Part shown: piece after piece, positions 1 to 9,909 of the stretch
Layout: each line of letters begins with the position of its first letter
Numbering within the stretch: position 1 is the first letter of the stretch
From: Salinimonas lutimaris
Lineage (GTDB): Bacteria > Pseudomonadota > Gammaproteobacteria > Enterobacterales > Alteromonadaceae
Direction: 5' to 3'
Assembly: GCF_005222225.1 (NCBI RefSeq)
Contig: NZ_CP036536.1
Coordinates: 2,938,001-3,002,000 of the forward strand
Length of the DNA stretch: 64,000 nucleotides
Notes under the pieces: model-generated
What the model saw: the letters and a program-made list of their open reading frames with translations, nothing else
What the model was told of the DNA's origin: nothing
The model's database searches: none
Translations under genes and position numbers: made by a program

Positions 1-1833
1 ATTCAGGAGCAAAACGTTGCAACGTTTAATAATGCTATTGAAGAAGCCGGCGTGTCGGGTATTCAGGCAAAGGTACAAAACTATTACTTAGTTGCTGATG
101 ACGCAGAACTGTCTGAACTGCTTGGCCTTGGTCGGTTCTGGGAAGCTGACGATGTTATCGCTAAAGCGGAACTTGGTTCTGGTGACATGGACTTTTTAAG
201 TGCCGTACATCTTACTGGTTTTGATGAGGGCGTTTTCAGTCGCCCCAGAGCACTGGCTATTGAAAATGACGACTTTGCGAATGTGACGCAGCTTCCGCAG
301 TTTGTGAAAGAATCGCACTTGAAGTATGTCCCTTTCTCTTCAACCAGTCTGGCCAGAGCATTTGGTCGTAATGTCGCACTGAACCGTGAAAGAGCTGCAC
401 TGGAAGCTCCCGTATCAGGCGCATTGCCTTATGCATACGTTGATGGAGACGTAAAAACCATTATGGCGTCCGGTAGCGATGGCACCGACGCTGTCGCTTC
501 ATATTCAAATCCGGATATTCAGCGTAACGGTAGCGTTCTGGGTGAATCGGGTGCAAATGCGGCAGATAATGCCCAGTTTTTACGCAAAACATTTCCAGTA
601 CTGGCAAACGCAACCAACCTTAAAAGCGACTCTGCCATTACGATTAACGAGTCAGACGTAACCTTAAGCTGGACACCGTTACCTGATACAACAGAGCAAA
701 CGGTTATCCGATCGTCGTACGCCTGTATTCAGTACAGTGCCACTATTGGTTCGTACACCGTCAGTAATTCAACCACATTACCGACTACGTCGATGAGCTC
801 TGTAAACTTAAATTCATCTACAGATTCATGTCTTGTGGTAGTGAATTGGATTGATGTAGATGGCAATAGTGTGCCTGTTATCCGGGCAATGCAGGAATAT
901 CGGGGCGATGATCCGTTTGTTCTTGATAATGTGAATGTGTCCACAGTACCAGGTGAGACGACGACAGTGCCTCTTCACGTTTTGGATGAAAGTATTTCAA
1001 ACGATGATTTGCTGTTGTACATCACAAAGCTACAGGGTCCACAGTTTATCAATACGGAAATCAGCGAATATCCTGAAGTCGCTGCTTTTTTAAGTTATGA
1101 AGTCAGCGGTAGCGGTAGCGAGCGTGAATTAACCATTTCGGTTGATAGCGATTATCGTAAAGCGGTTGAATTTATATCCACATTAAATGAACTGGCTGAA
1201 GTTCAGCCTCAGCTGCTAACGCTTCAGTTAAATCTGGACGGTACGCAGGAAAACTACTCGGTCAGTCTGGATATGCGCGGTCTGTATGACGCAATTCCTC
1301 GTGCTTACAGTGACAAACTGGTGGGTAAAGTAAACAGCAGTGGCGGTAATGTGTCGGTGACTGTGACAGAGTCTATCAGCGAAAGCGACATTACAGTCAC
1401 CTCTGTTAGCGAAGGTTTCAGTGATTGGGAGCCTGAGTTTACAACATCCACCAGCAATGGCGAGACAACCGTAACGGTCAATGCCCCTGCGGATATGTTC
1501 AGCGACACTGACGACACGTTTGCTATTGTGCGCGTAGAGTTCGGCAGCCCTTATTTGTATAAGCAACTGGGCTTTATTCATACCGATGACGAGTCTACTG
1601 ACGATGGTGGTGATGCTGGCGGCGGTGATTCTGGTGGTGGCGACTCTGGCGGCGGTGATTCTGGTGGCGGTGACTCAGGTGGCGGTGACTCAGGCGGCAG
1701 CACTGGTGGTGGTGATTCATCAGGCGGCAGTACCGGTGGTGGTGACTCCGGCGGTGGCGGCGGTTCTACCACCCTGTTTGGTCTGCTTGCCCTTGGATTA
1801 GCCGGACTAGGCAGACGTTTTGCACGTCGCTAA
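1..1833 (+). CDS. GlyGly-CTERM surface/secreted protein (5' end outside window)
   Basis: The frame is open to the left edge, so this is the C-terminal part (about 610 residues) of a longer protein. The visible part has no recognisable enzyme motif. It is acidic, Ser/Thr-rich and looks like beta-sandwich repeats, as in secreted adhesin or protease-associated proteins. The end is diagnostic: a Gly/Asp/Ser tract built of about ten GGGDS-like units, then GGGGS, a hydrophobic stretch (LFGLLALGLAGLG) and a terminal RRFARR. This is the layout of GlyGly-CTERM tails, which are cut by rhombosortase on proteins that pass through type II secretion. Surface attachment or release is therefore inferred from family knowledge. 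The 1620-1760 DNA is a short-period repeat and probably varies in length between strains. A hairpin terminator follows at 1857. Confidence 0.7.
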   Translation: MQEQNVATFNNAIEEAGVSGIQAKVQNYYLVADDAELSELLGLGRFWEADDVIAKAELGSGDMDFLSAVHLTGFDEGVFSRPRALAIENDDFANVTQLPQFVKESHLKYVPFSSTSLARAFGRNVALNRERAALEAPVSGALPYAYVDGDVKTIMASGSDGTDAVASYSNPDIQRNGSVLGESGANAADNAQFLRKTFPVLANATNLKSDSAITINESDVTLSWTPLPDTTEQTVIRSSYACIQYSATIGSYTVSNSTTLPTTSMSSVNLNSSTDSCLVVVNWIDVDGNSVPVIRAMQEYRGDDPFVLDNVNVSTVPGETTTVPLHVLDESISNDDLLLYITKLQGPQFINTEISEYPEVAAFLSYEVSGSGSERELTISVDSDYRKAVEFISTLNELAEVQPQLLTLQLNLDGTQENYSVSLDMRGLYDAIPRAYSDKLVGKVNSSGGNVSVTVTESISESDITVTSVSEGFSDWEPEFTTSTSNGETTVTVNAPADMFSDTDDTFAIVRVEFGSPYLYKQLGFIHTDDESTDDGGDAGGGDSGGGDSGGGDSGGGDSGGGDSGGSTGGGDSSGGSTGGGDSGGGGGSTTLFGLLALGLAGLGRRFARR

Positions 1834-1856
1834 ACAGTAAGCCCTGAAACAAGACA

Positions 1857-1882
1857 ACAAAGCCAGCGAAAGCTGGCTTTGT
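1857..1882. terminator. bidirectional hairpin terminator
   Basis: The inverted repeat ACAAAGCCAGC-gaa-AGCTGGCTTTGT lies between two convergent genes. It has A-rich flank on one side and T-rich flank on the other, so it probably serves both the GlyGly-CTERM gene and the minus-strand solute-binding gene. Confidence 0.8.
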
Positions 1883-1894
1883 TATTTATGATAT

Positions 1895-2782
1895 TTACTC
1901 CTGCCGGGTGGGTCTGAGCCAGTAATCAGGTGTATTGACAGGCGTGGCCGGGGGCAATGAAGGATTGTCCAGTTCAAACACTGTACGGTTTTCTAAATCC
2001 AGTTTATCCAGGGTTTCCTGATAAGTAGAGCGAAACAGTGCATCAAAAGATCCATCTTCCAGGGCACGTTCAAGACCCGTTTCAATAAGCCTGGCCAGCG
2101 TAGCGTTACCTTTATTGACAAAAAAATACATTGCCGTGGGATAATGCAGCGCCAGCTTAGGCTCCAGAACAATGTCGGCGGGTAAATCATCGCTTTCCAG
2201 TTCATTGAGCACTTCAATCACCGAGCGGGGAAACAGCCTGGCCCGACCGGACTGCAATATGCTGAACGCCTGAGGATATTCAGGCACGGTATAAACATTA
2301 AACCCGTTCGCCTGCAATATCTTGGTATCCGGCCACTCTTCTCCCTGTACCGGTGTCATTTTCATCAGCTGGTCGGTACTGCTGACCGCTTTAAAGTACT
2401 TTAGCTGATCTTTGGTGGTCAGAAATACCCGCCATCCGATTAACCCTTTGGCGATGGGAATGCGGATCGGTAGCAAATCCTTTTCCCGCTGCGCATCCGT
2501 CATGCTCCAGACAACATTAACTTCACGGTTTTCTTTTAACTGGCGCAGTGCCTTACCCTGCAACAAAATGCGATCAGATGGTAGCAGGCTGTATTTTACC
2601 CCGGTTTTTTCCAGCGCAAGCGTCAGCAAAGCCACCGGGTATTCGGAGCGTAAATCATTTTCACTCAGCGGGCGCGGATAAGTGATAGACCATAATGCGG
2701 CACTGGCCTGCCCGGCCATGAGTAATAGCCCTGCCGCTGCTATGCTTTTTGTGAACCATCCTGTCCGGCGCATTACGGTCAT
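1895..2782 (-). CDS. periplasmic solute-binding (PBP2-like) protein
   Basis: A 295-residue protein. The N-terminus has an Arg-rich start, a hydrophobic core and an Ala-X-Ala site (GQASA) near residue 28, so it should be exported to the periplasm. The rest resembles the family-3 extracellular solute-binding fold found as lone periplasmic proteins in marine gammaproteobacteria, with an ERALEDGSFDALFRSTY-type C-terminal helix. No permease or ATPase gene is adjacent, so a role as an orphan binding protein or a sensor partner is as likely as transport. It starts 12 bases downstream of the queE stop on the same strand and may be cotranscribed with queE. The ligand is unknown. Confidence 0.65.
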   Translation of the reverse strand: MTVMRRTGWFTKSIAAAGLLLMAGQASAALWSITYPRPLSENDLRSEYPVALLTLALEKTGVKYSLLPSDRILLQGKALRQLKENREVNVVWSMTDAQREKDLLPIRIPIAKGLIGWRVFLTTKDQLKYFKAVSSTDQLMKMTPVQGEEWPDTKILQANGFNVYTVPEYPQAFSILQSGRARLFPRSVIEVLNELESDDLPADIVLEPKLALHYPTAMYFFVNKGNATLARLIETGLERALEDGSFDALFRSTYQETLDKLDLENRTVFELDNPSLPPATPVNTPDYWLRPTRQE

Positions 2783-2794
2783 CTTTTTTCCTTT

Positions 2795-3472
2795 CTATTC
2801 TATACCGATGTACTTATGAGTTTGCAGCGACAACCGCCAGTTTCGTTCAATACAGGTCTTGATTGCCAGGTCAGTGGCCCGTTGCTGCTGACTGATAGGT
2901 TGTAAACAAACCCGCTTAGGTAGTGTATCCAAACGTGCCAGCAGTGCATCCAGTTCATCCACATGCTTTTGCATGGCCACCGGATGCTTTATCTCGTCTG
3001 CACGTTGCAAAGCACTGGTCAGCACATCCATGCCCCCTTTCATATCCACTTTCGGCGACACCGTGACAAAGGTATCCGGATGACAGCGTACCTCATAGGT
3101 ACCACTGGTTTCGATTTGTGTGGAGAAGCCCTGCGCATGCAGTAATGTTGTCAGTTCAGACAGATCGTACATACATGGCTCGCCGCCTGTAATCACTACA
3201 TGTTTCGCGGTATACTGCAACCGTTTAAATTCTGCCAGTAGCGCAGTCGCATCAGCATTGAAAAAAGCTTCGCTTTCCTGAGTTTTTGTTATTACCTTAT
3301 CGGCAGTGGTTAAGAAAGCATCATCCAGGGTCCAGGTATGTTTTGTATCGCACCATGGGCAGCCCACCGGACAGCCCTGCAACCGAACAAAAATTGATGG
3401 AACTCCGGTATGAAACCCTTCACCCTGGATGGTTTCAAACACTTCATTAATGCTTAACTGTACTGTGGTCAC
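2795..3472 (-). CDS. queE: 7-carboxy-7-deazaguanine synthase QueE
   Basis: A radical-SAM enzyme that converts 6-carboxy-tetrahydropterin to 7-carboxy-7-deazaguanine, the second committed step to preQ0 and queuosine in tRNA. The N-terminus FETIQGEGFHTGVPSIFVR is typical of QueE. The [4Fe-4S]-binding CxxxCxxC motif is Cys34, Cys38 and Cys41, and a GGEP motif follows (VVITGGEPCMY). At 225 residues it is in the normal range for gammaproteobacteria. It is divergently transcribed from queC, which acts on its product, across an 80-base promoter region. No preQ1 riboswitch-like pseudoknot could be picked out by eye. Confidence 0.95.
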   Translation of the reverse strand: MTTVQLSINEVFETIQGEGFHTGVPSIFVRLQGCPVGCPWCDTKHTWTLDDAFLTTADKVITKTQESEAFFNADATALLAEFKRLQYTAKHVVITGGEPCMYDLSELTTLLHAQGFSTQIETSGTYEVRCHPDTFVTVSPKVDMKGGMDVLTSALQRADEIKHPVAMQKHVDELDALLARLDTLPKRVCLQPISQQQRATDLAIKTCIERNWRLSLQTHKYIGIE

Positions 3473-3554
3473 TCGGCCCCCTCGCTTAACGTTATGCCGG
3501 TAATTTTACCAAGAATCGTTGAGTTGTGCGGACAAAAATTAAGGTAATTCATCT

Positions 3555-4214
3555 ATGTCTGAAAAAGTTGTTGTTATTTATTCCGGTGGAATGGACTCTT
3601 TCACGGTATTACATAAAGCCCTCAAAGATGGCAAAACACCCTATGCCTTGTCCTTTGATTACGGACAGCGTCACAAAAAAGAGCTTGATTATGCTGCCCG
3701 GGTTTGTGAATCACTGGGCGTGAATCACAAGATCGTCGACATTTCAGCCATTAACAGCCTGGTCGGCGGCTCTGCGCTAACCAGTGATATTGAGGTACCT
3801 GAAGGACATTATGAAGAACCGTCCATGCAGACAACCGTCGTGCCTAATCGCAATATGATTTTGCTGTCACTGGCCACCGGTTATGCGGTATCGCTGGAAG
3901 CCACCAAGGTGTATTACGGCGCTCACTCCGGCGACCATGCTATTTATCCTGATTGCCGGCCGGAGTTTGTTGAAAAAATGAATGATGTCTGCGGTATCGC
4001 CAACTACACGCCGGTAGAAATTGTGACGCCCTATCTTAAAGAGAGCAAAACTGCGATTTTAACCGACGGGCTGAAAATGGGGCTGGATTATGGGCAAACC
4101 TGGACATGCTACAATGGCCGTGAACATGCCTGTGGTAAATGTGGAGCTTGTCAGGAGCGCCTTGAAGCATTTACAGACAATAATGCTACCGATCCGCTAA
4201 CCTATGAAGTCTAG
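3555..4214 (+). CDS. queC: 7-cyano-7-deazaguanine synthase QueC
   Basis: An ATP-dependent enzyme that converts 7-carboxy-7-deazaguanine to preQ0 using ammonia. The P-loop of the adenine nucleotide alpha-hydrolase fold is SGGMDS at residues 10-15. The C-terminal zinc site is formed by Cys185, Cys193, Cys196 and Cys199 in [15 protein letters not shown]. The length of 219 residues is normal. The ATG at 3555 aligns with the family N-terminus. It works with the divergent queE next door, and a strong terminator follows immediately. Confidence 0.96.
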   Translation: MSEKVVVIYSGGMDSFTVLHKALKDGKTPYALSFDYGQRHKKELDYAARVCESLGVNHKIVDISAINSLVGGSALTSDIEVPEGHYEEPSMQTTVVPNRNMILLSLATGYAVSLEATKVYYGAHSGDHAIYPDCRPEFVEKMNDVCGIANYTPVEIVTPYLKESKTAILTDGLKMGLDYGQTWTCYNGREHACGKCGACQERLEAFTDNNATDPLTYEV

Positions 4215-4231
4215 TGTTGACCGGTAAACGC

Positions 4232-4257
4232 AAACGGGGCCCTGAAGGCCCCGTTTT
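4232..4257 (+). terminator. rho-independent terminator of queC
   Basis: AAACGGGGCC-ctgaa-GGCCCCGTTT followed by a T tract, directly after the queC stop codon. The hairpin is symmetric enough to also stop the convergent LysR gene. Confidence 0.9.
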
Positions 4258-4272
4258 TATAGCTGGCTCAGA

Positions 4273-5199
4273 TTATTTCTGACTTTCAGAGATAAAGTAC
4301 GCCAACTCTTTGATGCAGTGTCGAAGCACTGGGTTTAACCGGGTGTTTTTACCGTTCATTACAAACAGTTCGTGTTCAAAATTAAACAGCTTACCTTCTG
4401 CAACCGGCACCAGTCCCAGACTCGCTCCCTGCTCTTTGGCCATAAAGTCAGGCAACAGCCCAATGTATTCGCCCGTCATCACCGCCGACATGGCCGCATC
4501 GTAGGAGTCAGAGAACGTCTGAATAGCCAGGCGATGCTCACCCTCAATATAATTGGCCGACGATAACCCTGACAAACCAATAGCCGGATAATCTTCTATT
4601 TTAACATTGTCCGGTAATGGCGTATCACGAAATTTAGCCAGCGGGTGCGTGGGCGAGCAGTAAAGACGCCCTTTACACGTTACGCCAACCGGGTGAAATG
4701 TCACGGATTCGGGTTTCACCATATCATAGGTAGAGATAACCAGATGACACTCACCGGACAGCGCCACATGTTCTACTTCATTGTACAGGCGGGTCTGAAT
4801 ATTCACGTGAATATCGTCAAACTTACGCATGGTACTTTTCACCGCCTTACTGACGGCTAAATGGATAGATAAAGGCAGGCCAGACATTAAAATCAGGGTG
4901 ATATGCCCCGAATAGTCGTCATGGAGGGATTTCAGATTAAACACAAAATTATCAAACGCATTAAAAATACGTTTGGTTTCCTGAAAAACTACCTCTCCTT
5001 CCTTGGTCATTTGAAAACCACCGCGCCCGCGATGGCACAAGACCAGATCAAGTCGCTCTTCAAGCTTTTTAATAGCTGCACTGATATTGGGACGCTGCAT
5101 CCGCAATACAGGTTCAGCTGCGGTAAAGCCATTACAGCTGGCCACAGCATAAAAAACCCGTAAGAGCTTGATGTCAGACTCTTGTAAACGATTCAACAT
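4273..5199 (-). CDS. LysR-family transcriptional regulator
   Basis: A 308-residue LTTR. Residues 8-67 form the winged helix-turn-helix (LLRVFYAVASCNGFTAAEP, then a recognition helix with PNISAAIKKLEERL). The rest is a periplasmic-binding-like effector domain. The last residues end at the convergent queC terminator. The upstream gene is uvrB on the same strand, so no divergently transcribed target gene is present to suggest a regulon. It is not one of the well-known LysR proteins I can name. The effector and targets are unknown. Confidence 0.9.
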   Translation of the reverse strand: MLNRLQESDIKLLRVFYAVASCNGFTAAEPVLRMQRPNISAAIKKLEERLDLVLCHRGRGGFQMTKEGEVVFQETKRIFNAFDNFVFNLKSLHDDYSGHITLILMSGLPLSIHLAVSKAVKSTMRKFDDIHVNIQTRLYNEVEHVALSGECHLVISTYDMVKPESVTFHPVGVTCKGRLYCSPTHPLAKFRDTPLPDNVKIEDYPAIGLSGLSSANYIEGEHRLAIQTFSDSYDAAMSAVMTGEYIGLLPDFMAKEQGASLGLVPVAEGKLFNFEHELFVMNGKNTRLNPVLRHCIKELAYFISESQK

Positions 5200-5305
5200 G
5201 GTAGCACCGATATAGGTATAGTTATGGATACTAAAAAGCCATAATAGGCAACCCTACCGGTGATTACAACGGATTTTTACAAGTTTATGCAGCAGAAACA
5301 TCAAA

Positions 5306-5363
5306 CAAAAAAACCACCCGGTTTGTTAATAAGTATATGTCTATATACATATTGACGGGTGGC
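5306..5363 (-). terminator. long-loop terminator after uvrB
   Basis: Read on the minus strand, a CCACCCG arm and a CGGGTGG arm are separated by an AT-rich loop that itself contains GTATAtagaCATATAC, and a run of seven T follows. It sits directly downstream of the uvrB stop codon. Confidence 0.65.
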
Positions 5364-5385
5364 TTAGCGGTTCAGTTAGCCAAGA

Positions 5386-7398
5386 TCAGGACAGGTTAAC
5401 CACCTGCTTACGCAGCGTTTCCACTTCATCACGAATGGAAGCTGCTTTTTCAAATTCCAGTTCACGGGCATGCTCAAACATCTGTTTTTCAAGTTCCGTG
5501 ATTCTGGCCATGATGTCAGTGGGATCCAGCGGTTTCTCGCCTTTTTTCTTCTCACTGACTTTGCGCAGTTTCACTTTGTTACCGCCGCCGCTACTGTCAC
5601 CTAAATCCATAATGTCAGTAATCGGTTTGTTCAACTTCTGTGGTGTTACGCCATGGGCTTCATTATGTTCCTGCTGCTTCTCACGACGCCGATTAGTTTC
5701 ATCAATGGCTTTTTGCATTGATTTTGTCACCACGTCACCGTACAGAATCGCCCGGCCATTAAGATGTCGCGCGGCCCGGCCAATCGTCTGAATCAACGAA
5801 CGCTCTGCGCGTAAAAAGCCTTCCTTGTCCGCATCCAGAATGGCCACCAGCGACACTTCCGGCATATCCAGACCTTCCCGAAGCAGGTTGATTCCCACCA
5901 GAACATCAAACTTGCCCAGTCGCAGATCGCGGATAATTTCCATCCGTTCAACCGTATCAATGTCGGAGTGCAGATACCGTACTTTTACACCGTGTTCGTT
6001 AAGGTACTCACTTAAATCTTCAGCCATGCGCTTGGTCAGCGTGGTGATAAGAACACGCTCGTCAACTTCAACCCGCTTTCTAATTTCTGACAGTACATCG
6101 TCCACCTGTGTGGCAACCGGACGGACCTCAATTTCTGGGTCAAGCAGACCGGTGGGTCGCACAACCTGCTCTACCACCTCACCGTCACATTTTTCCATTT
6201 CGTAATTGCCCGGAGTGGCAGACACATAGACGGTTTGCGGGCAGATCTGCTCAAACTCATCAAACTTCAGCGGCCGGTTATCCAGCGCAGAAGGCAAACG
6301 GAAGCCATATTCCACCAGGGTTTCCTTACGCGACCGGTCACCTTTGTACATGGCGCCCACCTGAGACACCGTTACGTGTGACTCGTCTATAAACATCAGG
6401 CCATCAGCCGGGAAGTAATCAAGCAAGGTCGGGGGCGGTTCGCCCGGAGCACGTCCGGAAAGATAGCGCGAGTAGTTTTCAATCCCCGAGCAATAGCCAA
6501 GTTCGAGCATCATTTCGATATCAAACTGAGTGCGCTGACTAATGCGCTGTTCTTCCAGCAACTTGTTGACCGACTTTAACTGGGTCTTACGCTCAGCCAA
6601 CTCTTCTTTAATCTGCTCAATGGCCTGCAGAATTTTTTCCCGTGGGGTTACGTAATGGGTCTTAGGGAAAATCGTCGCCCGGACCACATTTTTTTCCACC
6701 GCACCGGTCAGTGGATCAAAAAAGCTGATGTTATCAATTTCTTCGTCAAACAATTCTACCCTGACCGCCTGCTTTTCTGAGTCGGCGGGAAAGATATCAA
6801 TTACATCACCACGTACCCTGAAATTACCACGTTCAAAAGCCAGATCGTTTCGACTGTACTGAAGCTCAGCCAGGCGGCGTAAAATATCCCGCTGATTGAT
6901 AATGTCACCCTTACGCAAATGTAAGAGCATTTTCATGTAGGATTCCGGGTCGCCCAAACCGTAAATTGCAGACACACTGGCCACAATCACAACATCCCGG
7001 CGTTCCATCAATGCCTTGGTGGCCGACAAACGCATCTGTTCAATATGATCATTAATTGATGAATCTTTTTCGATAAACGTATCAGTACTGGGCACGTAAG
7101 CTTCGGGCTGGTAATAATCGTAGTAAGATACAAAATATTCAACGGCGTTATTGGGAAAAAACTCTTTCATTTCACCGTATAACTGCGCAGCCAGAGTTTT
7201 GTTGTGAGCCAATATCAATGTCGGGCGCTGCACGGTCTGGATAACATTTGCCATGGTAAAGGTTTTACCCGATCCGGTAACCCCCAGCAGGGTCTGCCCG
7301 GCCAGCCCGCTCTCCAGACCATCTACCAGAGCTTCAATGGCTTTAGGCTGGTCACCAGCAGGCTGGTACTTTGAAACTAACTCAAATCCTCGGCTCAT
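5386..7398 (-). CDS. uvrB: excinuclease ABC subunit UvrB
   Basis: The damage-verifying helicase subunit of nucleotide excision repair. It is loaded by UvrA and positions UvrC. Walker A is GVTGSGKT at residues 39-46. The beta-hairpin region ([12 protein letters not shown]), helicase motif II (FIDESH) and the GRAARH motif of domain 3 are all present. The C-terminal UVR coiled coil that contacts UvrC is at about residues 630-665 ([19 protein letters not shown]). It has 670 residues, against 673 in E. coli. Its ATG overlaps the stop of the MATE gene (ATGA), so the two are translationally coupled. No clear SOS box was seen because the promoter must lie upstream of the MATE gene. Confidence 0.97.
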   Translation of the reverse strand: MSRGFELVSKYQPAGDQPKAIEALVDGLESGLAGQTLLGVTGSGKTFTMANVIQTVQRPTLILAHNKTLAAQLYGEMKEFFPNNAVEYFVSYYDYYQPEAYVPSTDTFIEKDSSINDHIEQMRLSATKALMERRDVVIVASVSAIYGLGDPESYMKMLLHLRKGDIINQRDILRRLAELQYSRNDLAFERGNFRVRGDVIDIFPADSEKQAVRVELFDEEIDNISFFDPLTGAVEKNVVRATIFPKTHYVTPREKILQAIEQIKEELAERKTQLKSVNKLLEEQRISQRTQFDIEMMLELGYCSGIENYSRYLSGRAPGEPPPTLLDYFPADGLMFIDESHVTVSQVGAMYKGDRSRKETLVEYGFRLPSALDNRPLKFDEFEQICPQTVYVSATPGNYEMEKCDGEVVEQVVRPTGLLDPEIEVRPVATQVDDVLSEIRKRVEVDERVLITTLTKRMAEDLSEYLNEHGVKVRYLHSDIDTVERMEIIRDLRLGKFDVLVGINLLREGLDMPEVSLVAILDADKEGFLRAERSLIQTIGRAARHLNGRAILYGDVVTKSMQKAIDETNRRREKQQEHNEAHGVTPQKLNKPITDIMDLGDSSGGGNKVKLRKVSEKKKGEKPLDPTDIMARITELEKQMFEHARELEFEKAASIRDEVETLRKQVVNLS

Positions 7399-8783
7399 AC
7401 GTTGTGCGATTCCTCATTAATTGGTTCGTGACGCTGCTTTGACAGCTCTCGCTTGAAGGCCAGGTACGACACACCGGCCATGAGTATATTGGCAATAACA
7501 TTGCCCCAGAACAGGCCGGGTATATCAAAAAGAATACTGCCTACGTAAGACACTGGTACGAAAAAAACAAACAAGCGGATGATACTCAGCACCAGCGCTG
7601 TCATCGGCCGGTGCATGGCATTAAATGACGAGTTGGTCAGAATAATGACTCCCTGCATGCCATAACCCAGCGGTACGATACACAAAAACAGCTTGATCAG
7701 ACTGGCGACTTCCGCCTCGTTGGCAAATACACTGGCAATTAACGGCGAGGCTGCCCACATTATGCCAAATACAATAACCTGCCAGACTAAAATAAATTTA
7801 AGTGTCAGCGCGTAGGCCTCTTCAACTCGCCGATGCAGATTCGCTCCCACATTCTGGCTGATTATGGGTGGCAGGGTCATCGACAACGCCAGAATGACGA
7901 TACTGGCTATGGATTCAAGGCGATTTCCTACGCCCCATGCCGCTACGGCTTCTGCGCCATAGGTCGCCACAATCCCCGTCATTACAGCGCCGGCAATGGG
8001 GGTAAGCATGTTCGCACCGGCCGCCGGCAAACCAATCTTCATGACTTCCCGGGCACTTTCCTTAAACTCACTGAGGTTTAGTAGCCGCGGTATCATTAAT
8101 TTTCGCCGAACCGCCAGTAACCAGATGATCCACGCTGCGCCAAACAGCCAGGCAATAAAGGTAGCCAGCGCAGCCCCCTGAATCCCCATTTCAGGAAACG
8201 GGCCCAGGCCAAAAATAAATAGCGGATCCAGCGCCGCATTTAACGCCCCGCCCGATGCCATAATAATGCTGGGAGTGCGGGTATCACCACAGGCCCGTAA
8301 TACACTGTTACCCACCATGGGCAAGCTCAAAAAGACGCTGGACAAATACCAGACCGACATATAGTCGCGGATATAGGGCATCAGATTGTCGCTGGCATTA
8401 AGATAATGAAATATCGGGTCAATCAGCAGGTAGCCGATAAAGGCAAGCGCACCCACCAGCAATACAGAGAGCATCAGAGAACCGGTTGCATACAGTTTGG
8501 CATTTTCGAATTCACCTGCGCCCTGTAATTTACCGATAATGGCGGAAGTACCTATACCCAGACCAATATTAAGACTGATGACCGTAAAGGTGACCGGAAA
8601 AGTGAAACTAATGGCTGCCAGAGGATCGGTGCCCAGCATACTGACAAAAAAGGTATCAACTAATCCAAAGCTCATCATCATAACCATTCCCAGTATCATA
8701 GGTATGGTCATTCGCCGGAGTGTGTCGCCGATAGGTGCTTCTGTAAGATTTACGTTGCGCATTTTCGCCGCTGCTTTATTCAC
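7395..8783 (-). CDS. MATE-family multidrug/Na+ antiporter
   Basis: A 462-residue integral membrane protein with about 12 transmembrane segments in two homologous six-helix halves. The first helix reads [23 protein letters not shown] and the family pattern of small residues and Pro/Gly runs through each bundle. MATE proteins export cationic drugs in exchange for Na+ or H+. The gene is the first of a two-gene unit with uvrB and shares a 4-base ATGA overlap with it. Pairing a drug exporter with an excision repair gene is not a standard arrangement that I know. The substrate cannot be told from sequence. Confidence 0.9.
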   Translation of the reverse strand: MNKAAAKMRNVNLTEAPIGDTLRRMTIPMILGMVMMMSFGLVDTFFVSMLGTDPLAAISFTFPVTFTVISLNIGLGIGTSAIIGKLQGAGEFENAKLYATGSLMLSVLLVGALAFIGYLLIDPIFHYLNASDNLMPYIRDYMSVWYLSSVFLSLPMVGNSVLRACGDTRTPSIIMASGGALNAALDPLFIFGLGPFPEMGIQGAALATFIAWLFGAAWIIWLLAVRRKLMIPRLLNLSEFKESAREVMKIGLPAAGANMLTPIAGAVMTGIVATYGAEAVAAWGVGNRLESIASIVILALSMTLPPIISQNVGANLHRRVEEAYALTLKFILVWQVIVFGIMWAASPLIASVFANEAEVASLIKLFLCIVPLGYGMQGVIILTNSSFNAMHRPMTALVLSIIRLFVFFVPVSYVGSILFDIPGLFWGNVIANILMAGVSYLAFKRELSKQRHEPINEESHNV

Positions 8784-9378
8784 AAGATGCCCTGAAAAAT
8801 CAAAAGTGCATTATTACACAAGACTCGCCGGCGGTTTTAAACCGATAATCGGTCAGCACACCAAATTTATCTATCATTCATTTCATCTGGCAATGCTGTG
8901 CAAACGTCAAACATAATAACAGTGCTATATAAGTAGGCTTTATTATGCAAAAAACAATGTGCACATTTTTAGACAAACCAAAGCGTTAAAAGTAGATGTT
9001 AATAAAGCAGAATCAGGCGGGCTTTGTCTAAGCCCTGTTCATGACACTGATGTGACAGCGCTATGACGCCCAAACCTCTGCCACACAGGCGCTGCGATTG
9101 ATTGAATAGCCTCAGATTTGCGCCCGCAAACGTTATCATTTTGTAAACAGAGTCAGATTTTAAGTCCAAGGTCAATACTGATCATAAACTGCGCGGCCAT
9201 TTAACACACAAGTTGTAGATAGTTTTCCTGATCTGAAAAAGATCCCGAAAAAGATCCTCGAAAACATTTTAAGCCTTTGATTATAAAAAATTAAAAAGCA
9301 AAGCACCTGTCTATCCGGGTATATCATTGGATAGATGATCAGCCTCATCAGGGTAGTTTCTGCCGCCTATCAACATAG

Positions 9379-9401
9379 TTATCCACAGTTTTAGTGGATA
9401 A
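9379..9401. promoter_or_regulatory. inverted pair of DnaA boxes
   Basis: TTATCCACA (9379-9387) matches the R1-type DnaA box exactly, and AGTGGATAA (9393-9401) is a one-mismatch box in the opposite orientation. Together they form an 8-bp perfect inverted repeat around a 7-base spacer. The role is unproven. Confidence 0.5.
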
Positions 9402-9719
9402 GTCTCTAAAACCCAGCACTGACGGGATGTTTTCGCTACTGGTCGGAGTATTTGGTAAGTGATGACTAACCTTGTGTATGGCGTTAGCTGGTGACACCTC
9501 CATTAACCACTGTATTAAAGAACAGTATTCTTAGCACCTTTAATAGTATTTTGGTTATTGTGAGTTGTTTTTGGTTATAAGAAGTAAACTTACTTTTAGT
9601 GTGATTGCGCATGAAAATAAAAATACATAAAATACAGTGGTTAGGGTCATTGAATGATTTCCGACCGGAACTTTTAAGCGATTGATGCTTATTTGAACTA
9701 AAAGTCCTAAAAAAGCTAC

Positions 9720-9741
9720 TTTTTGTTCAGTTGAACAAAAA
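9720..9741. promoter_or_regulatory. 10-bp perfect palindrome upstream of tRNA promoter
   Basis: TTTTTGTTCA-gt-TGAACAAAAA, ending 14 bases before the -35 element of the tRNA-Asn promoter. It could be an operator or an upstream terminator. No G/C-rich stem is present, so a protein-binding site is more likely than a terminator. Confidence 0.45.
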
Positions 9742-9755
9742 TTTAAGAAAGTTTG

Positions 9756-9784
9756 TTGACAGAGTTCCCGATGGTCATTAATAT
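9756..9784 (+). promoter_or_regulatory. sigma70 promoter of the tRNA-Asn genes
   Basis: A -35 TTGACA at 9756-9761, an exact 17-base spacer, and a -10 TAATAT at 9779-9784. They are followed by a GC-rich discriminator (CTCGCCCC), as is usual for stringently controlled stable-RNA promoters. The mature tRNA starts 23 bases after the -10 element. Confidence 0.88.
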
Positions 9785-9806
9785 CTCGCCCCGTTGAACA
9801 GACAGG

Positions 9807-9883
9807 TCCCCCTTAGCTCAGTTGGTTAGAGCGACGGACTGTTAATCCGCAGGTCCCCCGTTCGAGTCGGGGAGGGGGAGCCA
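9807..9883 (+). tRNA. tRNA-Asn (GTT), copy 1
   Basis: A 77-base cloverleaf with encoded CCA. The acceptor stem TCCCCCT pairs with AGGGGGA, the D arm is GCTCAGTTGGTTAGAGC, the anticodon loop CTGTTAA contains GTT, and the T arm is CCCCG-TTCGAGT-CGGGG. The anticodon stem has an A-C mismatch at its top pair. Confidence 0.97.
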
Positions 9884-9909
9884 ACTGTTTCAACTTACAA
9901 AGAGAATGT

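Larger units (their letters stand above)
8784..9755. other. ~1 kb gene-free region with DnaA-box pair and GATC cluster
   Basis: No ORF of convincing quality is present on either strand. The region holds five GATC sites within 161 bases (9180, 9230, 9241, 9253, 9337), an AT-rich stretch at about 9270-9300, and an inverted pair of DnaA-box-like 9-mers: TTATCCACA at 9379-9387 and, reversed, TTATCCACT at 9393-9401. The neighbours (MATE/uvrB, tRNA-Asn, rsx) are not those of a normal gammaproteobacterial oriC. See findings. Confidence 0.5.

Noticed and set aside
1600-1780. Minus-strand Pro-rich ORF 1578-1772
   Set aside because: Direct complement of the Gly/Ser-rich linker, so the PPPESPP pattern is a shadow.
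3473-3554. preQ1 riboswitch before queC
   Set aside because: Short leader with no recognisable pseudoknot or CUUCC/AGG-type preQ1 motif.
8784-9755. Chromosomal oriC
   Set aside because: Only two DnaA-box-like sites were found, and the neighbours (MATE, uvrB, tRNA-Asn, rsx) are not gidA/mnmG or dnaA. A full GC-skew analysis would be needed, so it is kept only as a finding.
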